From Thamnaconus septentrionalis (Eukaryota; Chordata; Actinopteri; Tetraodontiformes; Monacanthidae), in assembly GCA_009823395.1 (NCBI GenBank), contig CM020501.1, forward strand, positions 33,378,493 through 33,442,492: a stretch of DNA of 64,000 nt, written 5' to 3'. Of this stretch, positions 51,416-64,000 are shown in pieces. Positions within the stretch are counted from its first letter, which is position 1, and each line of letters starts with the position of its first letter. The notes beneath the pieces were generated by a model. The model was not told where the DNA came from and did not search any database. It saw nothing but the letters and a program-made list of their open reading frames with translations. The translations under genes and the position numbers were made by a program.

Positions 51416-52439
51416 AAATCCTTTTTTTTTTTTTCTTTTTAGGTGCACAACTTTCTTGCTTGAACTTTACACTGAGTGCTGACATTCTCCTTGGTGACAT
51501 CTTTGTTGAAAGTAAGAGTACCGCTGACGGAGCAGCACTCATTATTTCAACAGTACAGCAGCACTCTTTCAACTCCTTGTTCTGCTGCCTCAAAAGTCAT
51601 GACTGCTGATTCCAGCCATCGGCGCCTTGGTTGTAGTGCTGCTCAGCGCTGCCATTAGTGATGACTGTTGAATCCACAAAATGGCAGGAGGCAATCGATG
51701 CTTCCCTCTTGTCCTGCGGGAGTCGTAAATCAGCGCCGAACACAAGTGGAAGCTGAGCGGGGCCTTAAACTGTTCAGACTTTGATGGGTCACATTTGTTG
51801 AGAATTAGGTTTTAGTTTCCCTTTCCGTCGTTGGAGTGCCAACACAGTGATGGCAACTGTTTACTCACTTTATAATTTAAAAGCAATTGTGACAGAATCA
51901 CTGAGGTTGGGAAATGATTCGTTTGATGCTAACATTTCCCAGAGGTTTATTTCTCCAGTTGCCTTCTGATACGTAGATCTTTTGGGGACTAAAGTTATGG
52001 GATATTTGGTATTCTTGAATTATGTACAAATGTCAGTCTTGAGTTGCCATTGAGTATCAGGCAACAATAGCTGAGGAGGTGTAGATTTTATGTCTAAAGC
52101 TCCTCGACCCTAAAAACTACAGCCCAAGCAGTGAGCAGAGCAAGACAGAAAGACAACGAACAATGTTCCTAACAGTGGAGGAGCAATGTCCAAAACCATG
52201 GATGAATCCAGAAGTCTAGAAAACATGTGAGTAATGAGGTGAGGCTCCGTCTCCACTGAATGGCAGGTGTCAGCATTGTGGTCCAGGAACCAGATGATGA
52301 CATGATTCCACCTCCACTGAACAGCTGGCAGCCCTCTCCAATGTCCCCCACTGTCTGGAGACTGTGAACGACAAGGGAGCAGCAGAACTCCAAGTTGGCC
52401 CAGAGAGCAGTTACTGGCCAGGTAGGATGAGAGAGGTCG

Positions 52440-53140
52440 AGATAGGGGGGAGGGGATAGGGAGACAGGAAGCCCCTTGGCAGTCTAAGCCTATAGCAGCT
52501 TAACTACAGGCTGGCCAGGGTCAGCTCGAACTACAAGCTTTATTAAAAAAAAAGGAAGCTTTTAAGACTGCTTAATACGTCAAGTGATTACCAAAAAGAA
52601 GGAGTGGGGGTTAACTAAGGGTGTCTGCCTGAGGATTTGAGTTGGGAGCTGATTTCACAAAAGACACGGACCTAATAGCGAAAGACTGGTTCTCCGACTA
52701 CTTTTAGCAACTTCTGGGACTCCCAAACGGCCTGGTTTTTGGGAACGCAATGTCCTCTTAGTCACATAGAGCACAACAGGTTTGAGGTTTGAAGAAGAAC
52801 CATTGCAGATTTGGCTGGCAGCCAATGTAGGGAGGCTAAGACACGAGCAGCAGCATTTACTGATTTATTCAGGCAGCTGGAAAATGAAGAATTACGATAG
52901 TCTTGAGGTGATAAATGTATGAATTTGTTGTTATGTGTCTTTCTGAGATAAATATGTAAATGGACTGGAAATAAAAGTTTGAGAAACAGCATAGAAATAT
53001 GTGTCAAGACCAGATCTGTCCGGGACAATAATGTTGGTTTCATCAGAGTTAAGCAGCAAAGAGTTGCGGGTCCACCAGATTTTGATATCTGTACGACAGG
53101 CCTGAAATTTAGATCCGCTTATGCACAACATACAGCCAAT
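52440..53140 (-). mobile_element. Relic of an L2-like LINE (reverse-transcriptase C-terminal part)
   Basis: Minus-strand translation gives ACRTDIKIWWTRNSLLLNSD then ETNIIVPD, followed by LHIYLRKTH, FIHLSPQDYRNSSFSSCLNK, and NAAARVLASLHWLPAKSA. These match, in order, the end of the reverse-transcriptase domain of L2-type non-LTR elements (I-WM-N-LLLN-KTE, DY-NSLF, NAAARVL, LHWLPV). Frame breaks and missing pieces show it is dead. The stretch 52440-52740 continues with sequence commonly attached to this element in fish. Confidence 0.75.
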
Positions 53141-53492
53141 ACTGCCATGTTGGTTGAGTCTTTCATGGCAGATTACCCATCAGCCACTGCTCTTGGCAGA
53201 TCAGATTTTTCCTCTGCTGCCCCCTTCGCTCTCTCTCTCTCTCTCTGCACTCTGGTTAAGCTCTTTAACTTGGAGGACATCTCCATCCATCTCTATAATC
53301 AATCAGATTTTTAAAAGACCTGAGGCAGTGCTGCACTCATAAACTCAATGCACAGTCCAACCTCCACCATAAAGACTGATAGCAGCCTCTAAATGTCTGG
53401 AGGATACAGAGTGAGAGAAGGAGAGCAGAGGAGCATCTTGGCCGATTGCTTGCTCTGGAGGGATTTGCTGTTGTCTCTTCTTTTGTTTGATT

Positions 53493-53521
53493 GATGGATG
53501 GATGGATGGATGGATGGATGG
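53493..53521. repeat. (ATGG)n microsatellite
   Basis: About seven TGGA/ATGG units, possibly the leftover tail of a SINE. Confidence 0.85.
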
Positions 53522-53599
53522 AGTGATTGACTGGTCAGTGGGAACTATTGGCAGTTTTAGATTGAGTAGATCCCCAAAACCTTATCAGTGATGTAATAA

Positions 53600-56500
53600 G
53601 GCGACTTTAAATTGCTTTTCTCACTCATTATTTGCAGATCTTCCAGGTCCAAGCATTTTTATTTTTATTTTCAGAAAGTGGTGGTGAAACAGGGCAGTTC
53701 CAAATCTCACAGCTCATAAACTAATTTAAATTTCATGTTTTGCACAGTGAGTTTCAAGCATATGTTGCCCTTTTTATTTTGTACGTATGTTTAACAGCAA
53801 GAGCATTTCAAAATTAACAACCTCAGCTTACGTTTACTGCAGCTCAGTACACATGAAAAACCATGTATGTGCAATAATCTGTCTAAAGAAATGTTTTTTT
53901 TTTGTTTTTTTTTTCCTTAAAAAAATGAGATCCACTAGAAAGGCTTAATACAAAATTATTATTCAGAACGACTTCTGGTCAAGCACGCTGACCTTTCTGT
54001 TTTCTTTCATGTAGCCTTGCTGCTTGTCTCGAAAGGGATTAAAAGTGTGTTGTTGTTTTTTTTGACGTATCCATTGAAATGAAAGGGCCGCCATATTGGA
54101 CCCTGGGGTCCTGGAAAATGAAGCAGGCTCCATATGATTTAAAATAACAACACCTGAGGTACCTGGATACTTTATCAGTTTGGGCTTCTTCCCCCGATCT
54201 AAACACTGAGGGGGGAAGACAGCAGCGCCTGGTCACAGGGACCCACTGTCAACAAGGCACAACCGCTTTGAGAAAAGCGACAGTCCAGAACATCGGACAG
54301 TTCCTACAGCCTCAGATTTCACTGGGAAGAATGTTTCATACATTTAGAAAACATGGAATTCTACAGGGATGCACTCTGTTTTCATTGGCTACAATGGATG
54401 CATTCTTAATAAGTTGACATACTTGTATCTGCTGAGGTGGAAAGCTTTATGATGTTATTCAGACTCAACTTCAATCTCCTTTTAACAACTCTTAGGATCG
54501 GGAATTCCCTCCATGATACATCTTTGCACTTCAAATTGAATAATGTCAATGGAGCTCACAGCAAAACCTTACCACCAAAAACCCCAAATCCCCCCAAATG
54601 CATGATTTAAATGATATAGAAGGGCACCAACCGTGTCAAATAAGACTTTCCCTTCGCAAGCCTGACAAACTCTCATTAGCTCATTTGCATCGACTCTCTC
54701 TTCTCGCAAGTGATGTTTGGATCTACCAAATTCAGGCTGAACCAACGCAACCTCAACCGCTGGTGCATAATCAGATTTTGCCCATGCAGCCGGAATTCGC
54801 TAATCTCTGAGGGAACAGCAATCTCAGGGTTTCTTGCTTACGTGCGTTGGAGCATCCATCGGGTAAATACAGCACGACGTGCCTGCGGGGAGCATCGTGG
54901 TGTTGTCAGCAGATTTACCGCGGGACAGATGTGTTTTACGGGAGAGTTTATCTCTCTGCGACCAGCTCGAAGGAGATCAGAGGCTTTTCCCATGTTGTTT
55001 TTGTTCAAAGTACAGGGGGGGGGTAGCTGCTCGCCTCCTTAGCAAACTGTACAGGCATTTTCACACTCCGTGCCAATGTTTGCTTAATGTGGAAGGATTA
55101 GCTTGCTCTGTGTGCTTGCACTACGAAGTCGCTGATGTGTTAATGCAGGATTACGGAGGATGAACATATGCCCACTTTTTGACTCAAGTCCAAGATGAGA
55201 TTTGAGCCTGCGACGCTGTTTACAAGAGGATGATTAACTGTGGTTTTAATCTGCATCCTCAACAAGATTGTGTGCGTGTGTGTGTTTGGTTAAAATTCAC
55301 TGCAGCCATTAAATGTACCTACTAAGTGCCAAAGTGCTAACGCAGCTATCAGAGGCAGAGATTTAAAGCGTGTGTGTTCCCCAAAAAGAGGAATGCAAAT
55401 GATTACGGTGCGGCTCCCTTGGTTCGTACTTTAAAGTATCCTTAAAAGATCCACCTTGAGGTGGATGCTGCATCCTGTTTTGCAAGAGGTGGAGCAGATG
55501 GAAAAACTACACAACACCGGCAGAGACTTCACTTCAGAAGAGAAGAGGTTTGCATGTATGCGGATAAATACCTGAATTTAATCTCGGGCAGACGGTACAC
55601 AAAATAAAAGCAAGCACCGGTGAGGTTCTCGTTGTTTGCTGTTTGTTCAGTGTTTTTCAACCACTGTGAAACTTCACACTAGTGTACTGTCAGATAATGT
55701 CACGTGTGGAAAATGATCCAATTTCACTAAATTGGCGGAAAGAAATCTTCCATTGTGGAGTGACTGCGCTTTAAAAAGGAACGTGAGCCGATTTTCCTCC
55801 CTCGATTCCTGCCAGGATATCAGCGTTGTGTGCATCTAAACAGGCCCAGCTATCACAGAGTGAGTAGAAATGAATGAAATTAACTATAACGACATGATAA
55901 TATTTTAGCTTGGTGGTGTGCCATGGGTTTTTTTTGGGGTTTTTCCAATGCAAAAAATATGTTGTGGCTCAAAGAAGGTTGAAAAACACTGCACTAGTTG
56001 GCGTCGGCCATCGGTACATGAAAACCACCACGTGTCCAACATGAGTTTGCGAGCTGCGGTGCTGCCTGGTCGATCCCCCCCCCCGGTTCTCCCCTCCTCC
56101 CGTCTTGTCACTCACGCTTCTGTGCGCTTCCCTATTTGCCACTCTGCGCACAAATTCCCGGGCAGGCATTGAACCTCTCCTCCTCTTCCGAAGGTTGAAA
56201 TTTAAATTTAAAATGTTGTTTTTCACCTTCGGGGCTGAAAAATCTTCAAAAAAGATTTGGCCCTAATGCAGCGCCCTTCATTTCATAGTCAAAGTAATGC
56301 CCTTCAATTTTTGGGATCCGCTGAAGAAACCTGACAAGTTTGAACAAGTTGGTAGAGTTGCAGTGGTTCTTAACTCACAGCAGTCTTAATGAAACCGCGG
56401 CCAGAGCCAGAGCACAATACTGCTGACGTCAGATAGCACAGACGCATCCATCACAGCAGTCAGCAGCGTTTGCAGCAAGCGGACTGTTTGCCGCTGCAAG

Positions 56501-56740
56501 TCTGTGGACTTGTGCACCTGTGTCTCTTCTTGGGGTGCAGACGACGTCTGCTTGTATTGGGATCAGTTATTAAAGTCAGTATTCAATACGCGCACGCATA
56601 GTGAGTTTCTTTTGCAGCCCCAACCTTTCACGTTGGCCCACTCTTTGGTTCTTATCTCAATTACCCCCTCACCATCTGGACCCCCAACCACGGCAGCATC
56701 TTCCCAACCAACCCCAGGTTTGTCTCAACACCGTCTATAG
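53600..56740. other. No gene or repeat recognised
   Basis: AT-rich sequence with short open frames only (up to 110 codons). A GC-richer patch at about 54700-55160 has overlapping frames but no recognisable domain or splice pattern. Confidence 0.45.
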
Positions 56741-56749
56741 CTCAGCCAC

Positions 56750-56752
<3 letters not shown>

Positions 56753-56795
<43 letters not shown>

Positions 56796-56941
56796 AACAC
56801 ATACCATTCCAGCACCATCCCACACCCCATCACCCCCCCACCCCACCCCCCAATCCACACTTCCTTCTCTAAGGTCACAAGGTCAAATAGTCATATATCT
56901 TTTTATACACAAACCAGCACCCCTCACTCCCCCTCCCAACT

Positions 56942-56977
<36 letters not shown>
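56753..56977. repeat. Facing (CA)n and (GT)n microsatellites
   Basis: (CA)20 at 56753-56792 and (GT)17 at 56943-56977, about 150 bases apart in opposite orientation, able to pair with each other. Confidence 0.93.
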
Positions 56978-56978
<1 letters not shown>

Positions 56979-57429
56979 ATAAAATAATCTAAGAAAGTTT
57001 GTGACTCATTCCTGCACTCCCTCTGCTGTGTTGTTTGTTTATTTGACTGCAAATAAAGGACCCAGAAACCTTGAGCCACGCTTGTGGATGCTGCTGTTGA
57101 CTTTGCAATCAAAATTGACCCGACTGCCATGAAAGAAAAGCACTCTGCAGCAACACGGGCGTTTCCAGCTCCCTTGTGGCCACTCAGCACAGACCCATCC
57201 GTCTCTACATTGACCACGTCGCGTCGCCTCAGTTGCCGATATTCATGGATATTCGTGTTATTGCTGGCGTCTCGGCCTCTCCTGGCTGTTTTTCCACTGC
57301 CATTTCTCAAAGCTCCAGGGCCATTCATTTCAGAATGTAGAGACTGATTTATGCTGTTTTATTTTATTTTGTTGTGTTTATTCCTTTTAATCTGGGATTG
57401 CAAACTTGCAGGGATGAGAAAATTAGCAA

Positions 57430-57690
57430 CAATGCAGCAAGAAGGTCGCCGGTTCGATTCCTGGGCCTTTCTGTGCTTAGTTGTCATGTTGTAGCTGTGT
57501 GTGTGTGGGTTTTCTTCGGCTAGTCTGGCTTGCTCCGACCAAAACAAAAACATGCATGCAAGGCGAATTGGAAACTCTAAATTGTCCGTGGGTGTGCGAG
57601 AGTGTGAGTGTGAGTGGTTATTGTTTTATGTGGCCCTGCGATAAACTGGTGACTTGTTGCCCAAAGACAGCTCTGATCCTATCGGCCTGA
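57430..57690 (+). mobile_element. tRNA-derived SINE, tail-less and partly decayed
   Basis: GCAGCAAGAAGGTCGCCGGT then TTCGATTCC (intact B-box), AAACATGCATGCAAGG, AACTCTAAATTGTCCGTGGG and GGCCCTGCGATAAACTGG follow the SINE order of 19464. The extreme head and the tail are missing. Confidence 0.7.
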
Positions 57691-57891
57691 TTTAATACTT
57701 CAATCAGCCCAAAATCTTGAGAAACTATACAGTCCTTTCAAATGTTAGCATGAGACCAATCACATTGCTGTAGAAAACTAAAATTATTATTTACAAAAAA
57801 AAACAATCAAAAAAAAAAACAGTAATTCATTACACAAAGATGGTGGACTGAGTTTAAATTGTCTAGATGAAAAATTCCTGGAAGACATAAT

Positions 57892-57914
57892 GATGATGAT
57901 GATGATGATGATGA
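57892..57914. repeat. (GAT)n/(GAA)n microsatellite
   Basis: About eight GAT units passing into GAAGAAGAA. Confidence 0.85.
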
Positions 57915-57919
57915 AGAAG

Positions 57920-60900
57920 AAGACTACATGCTTTTAATGCATTAGCATGGGCAAATGGAAATGTTACAAACCAAACTGCACATGAAACTGCACTGTGAAA
58001 TATGAAAATGACTTCATCAGTCACCATTCACAGGCTCGGTGTTGATCAATAGAAGCATGATTGCGTGGTTCCCCGTGTGCATCTAGCCGCTGGTGGCTCC
58101 TCATCACTCTCTGAAAGCGAACCTGCTTTCCGCTCTACACCCAGCTAACCTGCTTCTCCGTGCACTGGTCCGATCTTCTCCAAACACCAAGTCCTCGGCA
58201 TCCACACAGCCCGACCCAATCCCGCTGCTCACCTTCCTCCGTACACTAAGTGCTGCCGCCTCATTAAAGACGGCTCACACACCACAAACCGCCCGAGTGA
58301 CACCGCTTTTTAGGCCAGACGGCGGATTGCTCTGAAAGCACCCTCTTATGTTCCTTTTAAAAGGTGTTACCCTTCATAAATGCCAGACATGGCCATTAGG
58401 GCTGGTGCATGAAATGAGGTGTTTGACCGCTGTGGAAAACATCCTCTATCGATGTTCCAGCAACCTCACCTGCCGTTAAACTGCAAATCAGGGGGAAAGT
58501 GCAAAGGACAAGTCAGTTATTATCTTTCTCCCAGGACAACAACCAGGTCATTTGTGTCCTCAGTCCAAAGAGAATGGTCCCCCATCTGACGTCCCAAAGG
58601 TGAGGTCACAAGGGGCTTCAACCATTGGCTGTCTGTAAAGATGGGTCACCGTGACGTCACCCAGTGGCTTGCTGGTCTCAAGCCTCGAGACTGGTTTCAA
58701 AAGTCCGCGCCGTCTTCATCCATATTATTGAAAGAGACGCAACTTAATGTCACCAAGTTATCATTGTTGCTATTTTCCTCAACAGGACTTAAAGATCTTT
58801 ATCCTTATCATCTGACACAACAGAGAGGAGACAGCATCGGTGATGTTCAACGGACCGAAAGGATGAATGTAATAAAAATGGCTGTTCAACCAATTTAAAT
58901 GCCAGATTAGTTCACAATATTATGTCGCACATGAACAAAAGTGTCTTGAGAGTTCATATAGGTGACCAACTCCTATACTTTCTTCAGCAGTGGGTGACCC
59001 ATGTACATGCTGCTATTTATTGGCAGAATGAATTCGGAATAATTCCAGTGAACAAAAAGTCAGTTGTTGAACCAACAGTTTTCCAAAAAGAGTTAAACTG
59101 AGCTACATCCATACATGGTGCCCTGCTAGTTTTATACCAGAAGAAGAGAAATAGAGATACAGTGCAAAGTGTTTAGAACAAACTTACAGGTGGTTTCTTA
59201 TTAAGGAAACTTCTCTCGCTGAGGACTTCTAGAGAAAAGTTCGGACCAAAGTACAACTTTAAATTAGAGTTCTCAGAAAGTGGAATGTGCACCACGCTGA
59301 AGCAGTCAATTTGGGACAAGTCAGCTTTATTACTTTGGTATCATGGGAGCCGCCATGGCCGTTTGGTCAAAACAAAGTAATCAGAAATGTAATTTTAATC
59401 CACTTGAGAAAGTTCTCTCGCAGGGGCTTCGGGCCTTTACAGCTGTGTGCCAACTGGAGTTAAAGGAGAGCTTATCAGGAGTTGTTGAAAGGTTTTTCAC
59501 TCTGGTGTTTTAAGCTAAACTCCATATTTTCAGTCCAGCAGGGTTATCTTCTGCTTGATCTGCAGTCATGATTCTCTGTTCTCTTCGACAGAATTTTACA
59601 CCTGGTGTTGTGGCCTGGGTAGGGTTTTTTTTTTTTGTCACATATGGGTAAAAAAAATGGATTTGGACCATTTTTTTTTTTTTTTTTTTTGTTTGCTTTG
59701 AACACTTGGCTGCACCGTGACCAGAGTGTCTAATTTCGTTCCACCTCATGTTTTTTACATGTGTTGAAATGACAAATAAAGCTTCTAATTCGCCTGCAGT
59801 CTGGACATACAGGATGGACTGAGTCATATTTTCAGTGTTTTTGAAAAACAGAACCAAGTAATAGACAGACAGAGACAATTATACTCCAGCCGGTGTCATC
59901 CAAATGTTCATGTTTATGAGTGACTTGTTGCTGCGGAGTGAGGTGTATAGGCAACCAGTCAGCATTATATAGTCATATATATATATAGTATTAAGCCAGC
60001 CGGGTGCACTGTGACAAACGATAGAACGATTTTAAAACTGTAGTTTTAAGGAAAAAAAAAAAAAACCGTTGTGCTTTACCCACCATCCTTTCCTTCAGCA
60101 CCTCTGGCTTTTTTCTGCCTTCCCCAGTGATTGCTGGAGGCCTCTTGGGTGAAAATGAAGCAGCCCCTGTATGAGTTTTGCCAATCCTTTCTTCACTCCC
60201 AGTCAGTATTCACTCTGCCTCCCTCTATCCATCCATCCATCCATCCATCCTGCAGTCATCCGCTTCAGATCTATCGCTCCTCTCCCCAGGTTGGCAAATT
60301 GATTGTGTTGAGCTCATTGAAAAAGGCAGCCCCTGGGGGGGGGAACACTGGAGCTGCAGCCCTCTGTTAAAATGTAAAGCTAAAGCCCCCAGCAGTCACA
60401 CCTACACATCAAGGACCTCCGCATGCTGGCCCACATTCAGGAGCAAACGTATGCAAACACTCAAGAGTTAGCTAGCAGGCAAATCCAGCGTCCTGATTTT
60501 CTTCCCTGTTTAGTTTTCTGCCGGCTACAAGGTCTGTTACCGCCTCATCCGTTTTCCTTTTGCATTATTGTGAGTGGGTTACGATTTGGCAAGCACATGA
60601 TGTGAAATTATGTGTCCCCTGTGTTCTAAAGAAAAAAATACTTAAAAAAAAAAAAGGGCAAGGCTGTTATCTTCTAAATTAAAAAATAAACAAATAAAAA
60701 AAAATGGTACGGCACAGTTTAGGGCTGAGGAAGCAGATCCAGCATTATAAACATATCCGTGTGTATCGACTACAGCTTTGATCAAGTGTGAGTTGTGTGC
60801 AGAAGACAATCTGGTCTGGTATGTTGTGCCACTTTCTCTAAAGAAAGACAATATCAACAAAGTTGCAGTGTTGCACAGACCACACAAAGCAATGGAGACA

Positions 60901-62300
60901 CACTGGGGTATGCATGCAGCTGTTAAAATAGTTTGAAATTGTTGAAATCCGAAGAGTTCGTTGATGAACCATTATAAATATTTTAAGTCAGAGACATATG
61001 AAGATGAAGAAGAAGTATCAAATGTAATTAAAATGAATTACACGCAATAAAAAGCTGCCCCTTAAAAAAAAAAAAAAAAAAGTATCATTGTTGCACAACA
61101 CACACTTTCTGAAAGGGGAAGCAGGAACCATAATCTGGGGAGTTCATGACAGTTTTGTCATATGGAGGTGTTGGCAAAGGAAATCTATTGATTTTAACAA
61201 AACTCAGTGTCCTGAAAGGTAAATAAGACTGATACTAAAAAGGCAACAAAACTCATATGGACTTACAGACCTGGATGAAGACGCAGCGTGCATGAAACAG
61301 CCAAGGCAACCAGGAAGAAAGTCAAAGGCCGGACTGACAACAAGACACAGGTGATTCAATCAAGGGGTGACTAAAAAGGCGGGGGGAACCCAAACAGCAA
61401 ACAAATCACACAAAATACAGGGGGAGACAAGACTGTCAAAATAAAACAGGAAATACATAAAATAACAGACCACGACAAGCTTGACGTCGACGAGACTTCT
61501 GAATCACAGCTGCACTGTGAGAAGAGCTCTGGCCACATTCTGTCCAGCGCTTTGACTCGTTAATAATCCACACACACAAAAACAACAATAATGCTAAAAC
61601 AATTCAAGGTCGTGGAAATTCATTCACAAAAGGCTAATTTGATGACACTTTCATGTAAACAGGCTGCTAACTGAAAAAAAATACTGACATGCTTGTTCTG
61701 AGCCGGAGGTAATTTTTTTTTTTGACAGGAAGCAGAAAAAGGGAATCATTTGTTGGAAGCATTATGCTAATTAATGACTGGACTATGTAACTGTAGGGAA
61801 ACGTGAGGTTGCGCTTGGCCGCCCTGGACAGCCAGTTTGTCCTTTGATCACATTTGGAAAAAACAAACAAACTGAAGTGGTAAAAATAAGTTGTTGACTG
61901 ACTTGTGTGCGTGTCCTCAATGCACAATATTTAAAGCGCTTGGAATAAAATAATAACAGCTGTTAAACTGTTGAGATTGTAACATTGTACAGCTACTGTG
62001 ATACACTTCCTAAATTAATAACCTGAATAATGTGTCCATCCACTTCATAATACGCTCACAAAATCAGCCATGCAGCGTTTAATTTAACACCCGAAACCAA
62101 TGTGTGTGCGTTTTTTTCCCCCCCACTGTATTCCTGCGTCTGCTCTCGCTGAAACTAATCATATTACACTTTTGTACTGCGCTAACATTTCACTCGGCTT
62201 ATCTTCATTCTACACATTTCGCTGCTCAGCGGAATTGTTTGCATTGCTGCACACTCGCATAGCTGCAGTTGTTCCCCCCGAGGGAAGCTAGTCAGCTGAA
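57920..62300. other. No gene recognised
   Basis: Mostly AT-rich unique sequence with a short (TCCA)n tract at 60225-60250, several A/T runs and short open frames without recognisable domains. Confidence 0.45.

Positions 62301-62302
<2 letters not shown>

Positions 62303-62339
<37 letters not shown>
62303..62339. repeat. (GT)n microsatellite
   Basis: About 17 GT units ending GCGTGTG. Confidence 0.95.
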
Positions 62340-62342
<3 letters not shown>

Positions 62343-62449
62343 GCAAAATACACCTGTCTTGCGTGACAGCCAGACAGACGAGCTGCTAATTTGAGGAGTT
62401 GATTTTTTTTTTTTTTTTTTCCCCCGTCTCTCGCCCCTCAGTTGTCACG

Positions 62450-62565
62450 CTGCCTCGCACGACCATCATCAATTATGTTACTCTTAACCAGTCGCGGTTC
62501 CGCGCTGGACTAATTACCATCTCAATTATCTGACCACATCTCTCATTACACTGCGAGCGGCCTTC
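62450..62565. other. Candidate conserved non-coding element
   Basis: ATCATCAATTATGTTACTC and GGACTAATTACCATCTCAAT carry homeodomain cores in a short non-repetitive, non-coding stretch. Low certainty. Confidence 0.15.
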
Positions 62566-62764
62566 GTTCGAGCCCCGGGCTGTGAGGCACATAACGCACA
62601 CGTATGCACGCCGGCGAGTGACCAGCACGAACGTCCACCGTGCAGATGAACAAACAGGCTGATTCGTCTGCCCCTCGCCGCACCCTCGCCGCCGTCCTCT
62701 CTCTGCCCAGCTTCGTCCCAGCTTGGCCATCATCACCCTCTTTGCCCTCGCTGCGGTGGTCCCG

Positions 62765-63324
62765 GGGCCAATTCCAGTTCCTCCCTGAACTCCTCAACCT
62801 CAACCCTCACCCTTAACTCCTCAATCTTTGGCCCTCAATCTTGGCCCTCAAAAATAAGTGTCAGGGCTATCTTGTGACTTAGAAATGGGACACCCCTTAA
62901 GTGCAGTTACGGCTTCAGACTGTGGGGGGCGGCCTTACGCCAAAGCTACGTCCAGTCTGTCAAGAAGACGACGACGACGAAGAAGAAGGAGACGGGCTGA
63001 CAAACATCGTAAAGTAAAAAAAATAAATAAATGTTACGCAACAACAATGTCAATAATCCATAAAAAAAGTCTTAAACTAAGACAATAAAATGGTTTGGTA
63101 ATATTTATATCTTTATTAACTAAGAAAATACTTCCATTTGTAGCTCGCTTTTTCCATCGCCATTTTTCGAGGGCGATACAGCCCTTAAACTGGTCCCTCA
63201 ACTTGACCTTCTGAGAATCGGGACAGCACTTGCACTTGGCGGGAGCGAGCATTTTTGAGATTGAGGGTTGAGATTGAGGGTTGAGATTGAGGGTTAAGGG
63301 AGGAATTGGAATTGGAATTCACCC
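62765..63324 (+). mobile_element. Non-autonomous inverted-repeat transposon, copy 3 (internally deleted)
   Basis: Same orientation as 26976-27689. Two internal segments are missing: between GAAGAAGAAGGAGAC and GGGCTGACAAACATC, and between CATTTTTCGA and GGGCGATACAGC. The right end GGAATTGGAATTCACCC matches the alternative end type seen at 48393. A CCCGG on both sides may be the target duplication. Confidence 0.85.
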
Positions 63325-64000
63325 CCGGTGTCCTGGGGAAGTAAAGGCAGTCCCGGCCAATTGAAACCCACAAGCCACAGCCGTGGTCACGTGACGGCAA
63401 CGGACCAGCGCGTTCACGGCCTCTTCTCGGCTCCTTCATCGGTGTTTCGAGAGTGATTCCAGTCAGTGGCCTCGTGGTTAAATAGTGTAACGCCACTCAA
63501 GGGTACTTGGGCGAATACGATGGAAACTACACACAAAAAGCAGACTGTTACACCACCTCACGCTCTGTTTTTTGAGCCGTAGCCCGTTGCTCATCCTCTT
63601 CCAGGGGGAGCAGCAGTCGAGGTGCATTAGCACGGGGCCAAGAGATAAAGGCCAGCGCACGAGAGCGGCTGGCAGGCCACTGACGCCTGTGACCTTTCAG
63701 ATAAAACTAAAGTCACAATGGCTCGCGCTTCAATGAAACGCTGCATCACTGTCGATCGCCGTCAAATGAGCTGAATTACCTGCTTTGTACCAGTTCTGTG
63801 CATTTGGAGACAAGTCTTCGTGGATCTTCACTGATGCATGAAGTTCACGTGTTTTTTCGCTGGAAGTGGATGCTTCGAGAATGTTGGTTGCTGTAGTTAG
63901 TCTACAATAAATGTTTATACAACCGCGCTGGTTGGCCAGTTTAATTATGTTCTCACAGGGCCGTAATGGGCAGATAGACAGAGAGATAGGAAAAATACGT
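63325..64000. other. No gene recognised at the right edge
   Basis: Moderately GC-rich sequence with short open frames only and no repeat I can name. It could be the edge of a gene beyond the window, but no splice-bounded exon is apparent. Confidence 0.4.

Noticed and set aside
62566..62583. B-box-like TTCGTTCGAGCCCCGGG suggesting a tRNA gene
   Set aside because: No A-box, acceptor stem or cloverleaf could be found around it.

Overview
The window is vertebrate nuclear DNA, most likely from a ray-finned (teleost) fish. Genes are sparse and split by GT-AG introns. Simple-sequence tracts are very abundant. The interspersed repeats look teleost: tRNA-derived SINEs with (GAAT)n or (GATG)n tails, relics of two non-LTR retrotransposons, Tc1-like and other short inverted-repeat elements. 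One gene matches Ras-dva, a small-GTPase family absent from placental mammals. I found no bacterial gene, operon, CRISPR array, rRNA gene or convincing stand-alone tRNA gene.

Three protein-coding genes can be supported. (1) Positions 188-4577 (+) hold the last five coding exons of prpsap1, a non-catalytic partner of PRPP synthetase; the earlier exons lie off the left edge. (2) Positions 8526-9152 (-) hold an intact single-exon small GTPase of the Ras-dva type, with its own TATA/CCAAT promoter and a poly(A) site. It is convergent with prpsap1. (3) Positions 44866-49839 (-) hold a three-coding-exon gene for a secreted or surface protein with two immunoglobulin domains and a short hydrophobic, possibly GPI-anchoring, C-terminus. 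I do not recognise a named family for it.

Between the GTPase and the Ig gene (about 9.5-44.5 kb), and again from 50 to 64 kb, I find no gene I can defend. These stretches hold microsatellites, transposon relics and several AT-rich homeobox-motif-like islands that could be conserved regulatory elements.

The most unusual structures are repeats. A 1.86-kb array has about 266 tandem 7-bp units (23504-25372) with no net length change, and almost every unit carries a GATA-factor consensus. A pure (CT)n run of about 435 bp sits inside a prpsap1 intron. A 152-bp near-perfect inverted repeat is built around (TA)n (38604-38755). A diverged, TATA-containing module of about 220 bp is present twice, 0.68 kb apart (40578 and 41249). 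A short transposon family has three copies (26976, 48393 and 62765); one lies in an intron of the Ig gene and another is an internally deleted derivative. I see no multi-gene system; the three genes appear functionally unrelated.
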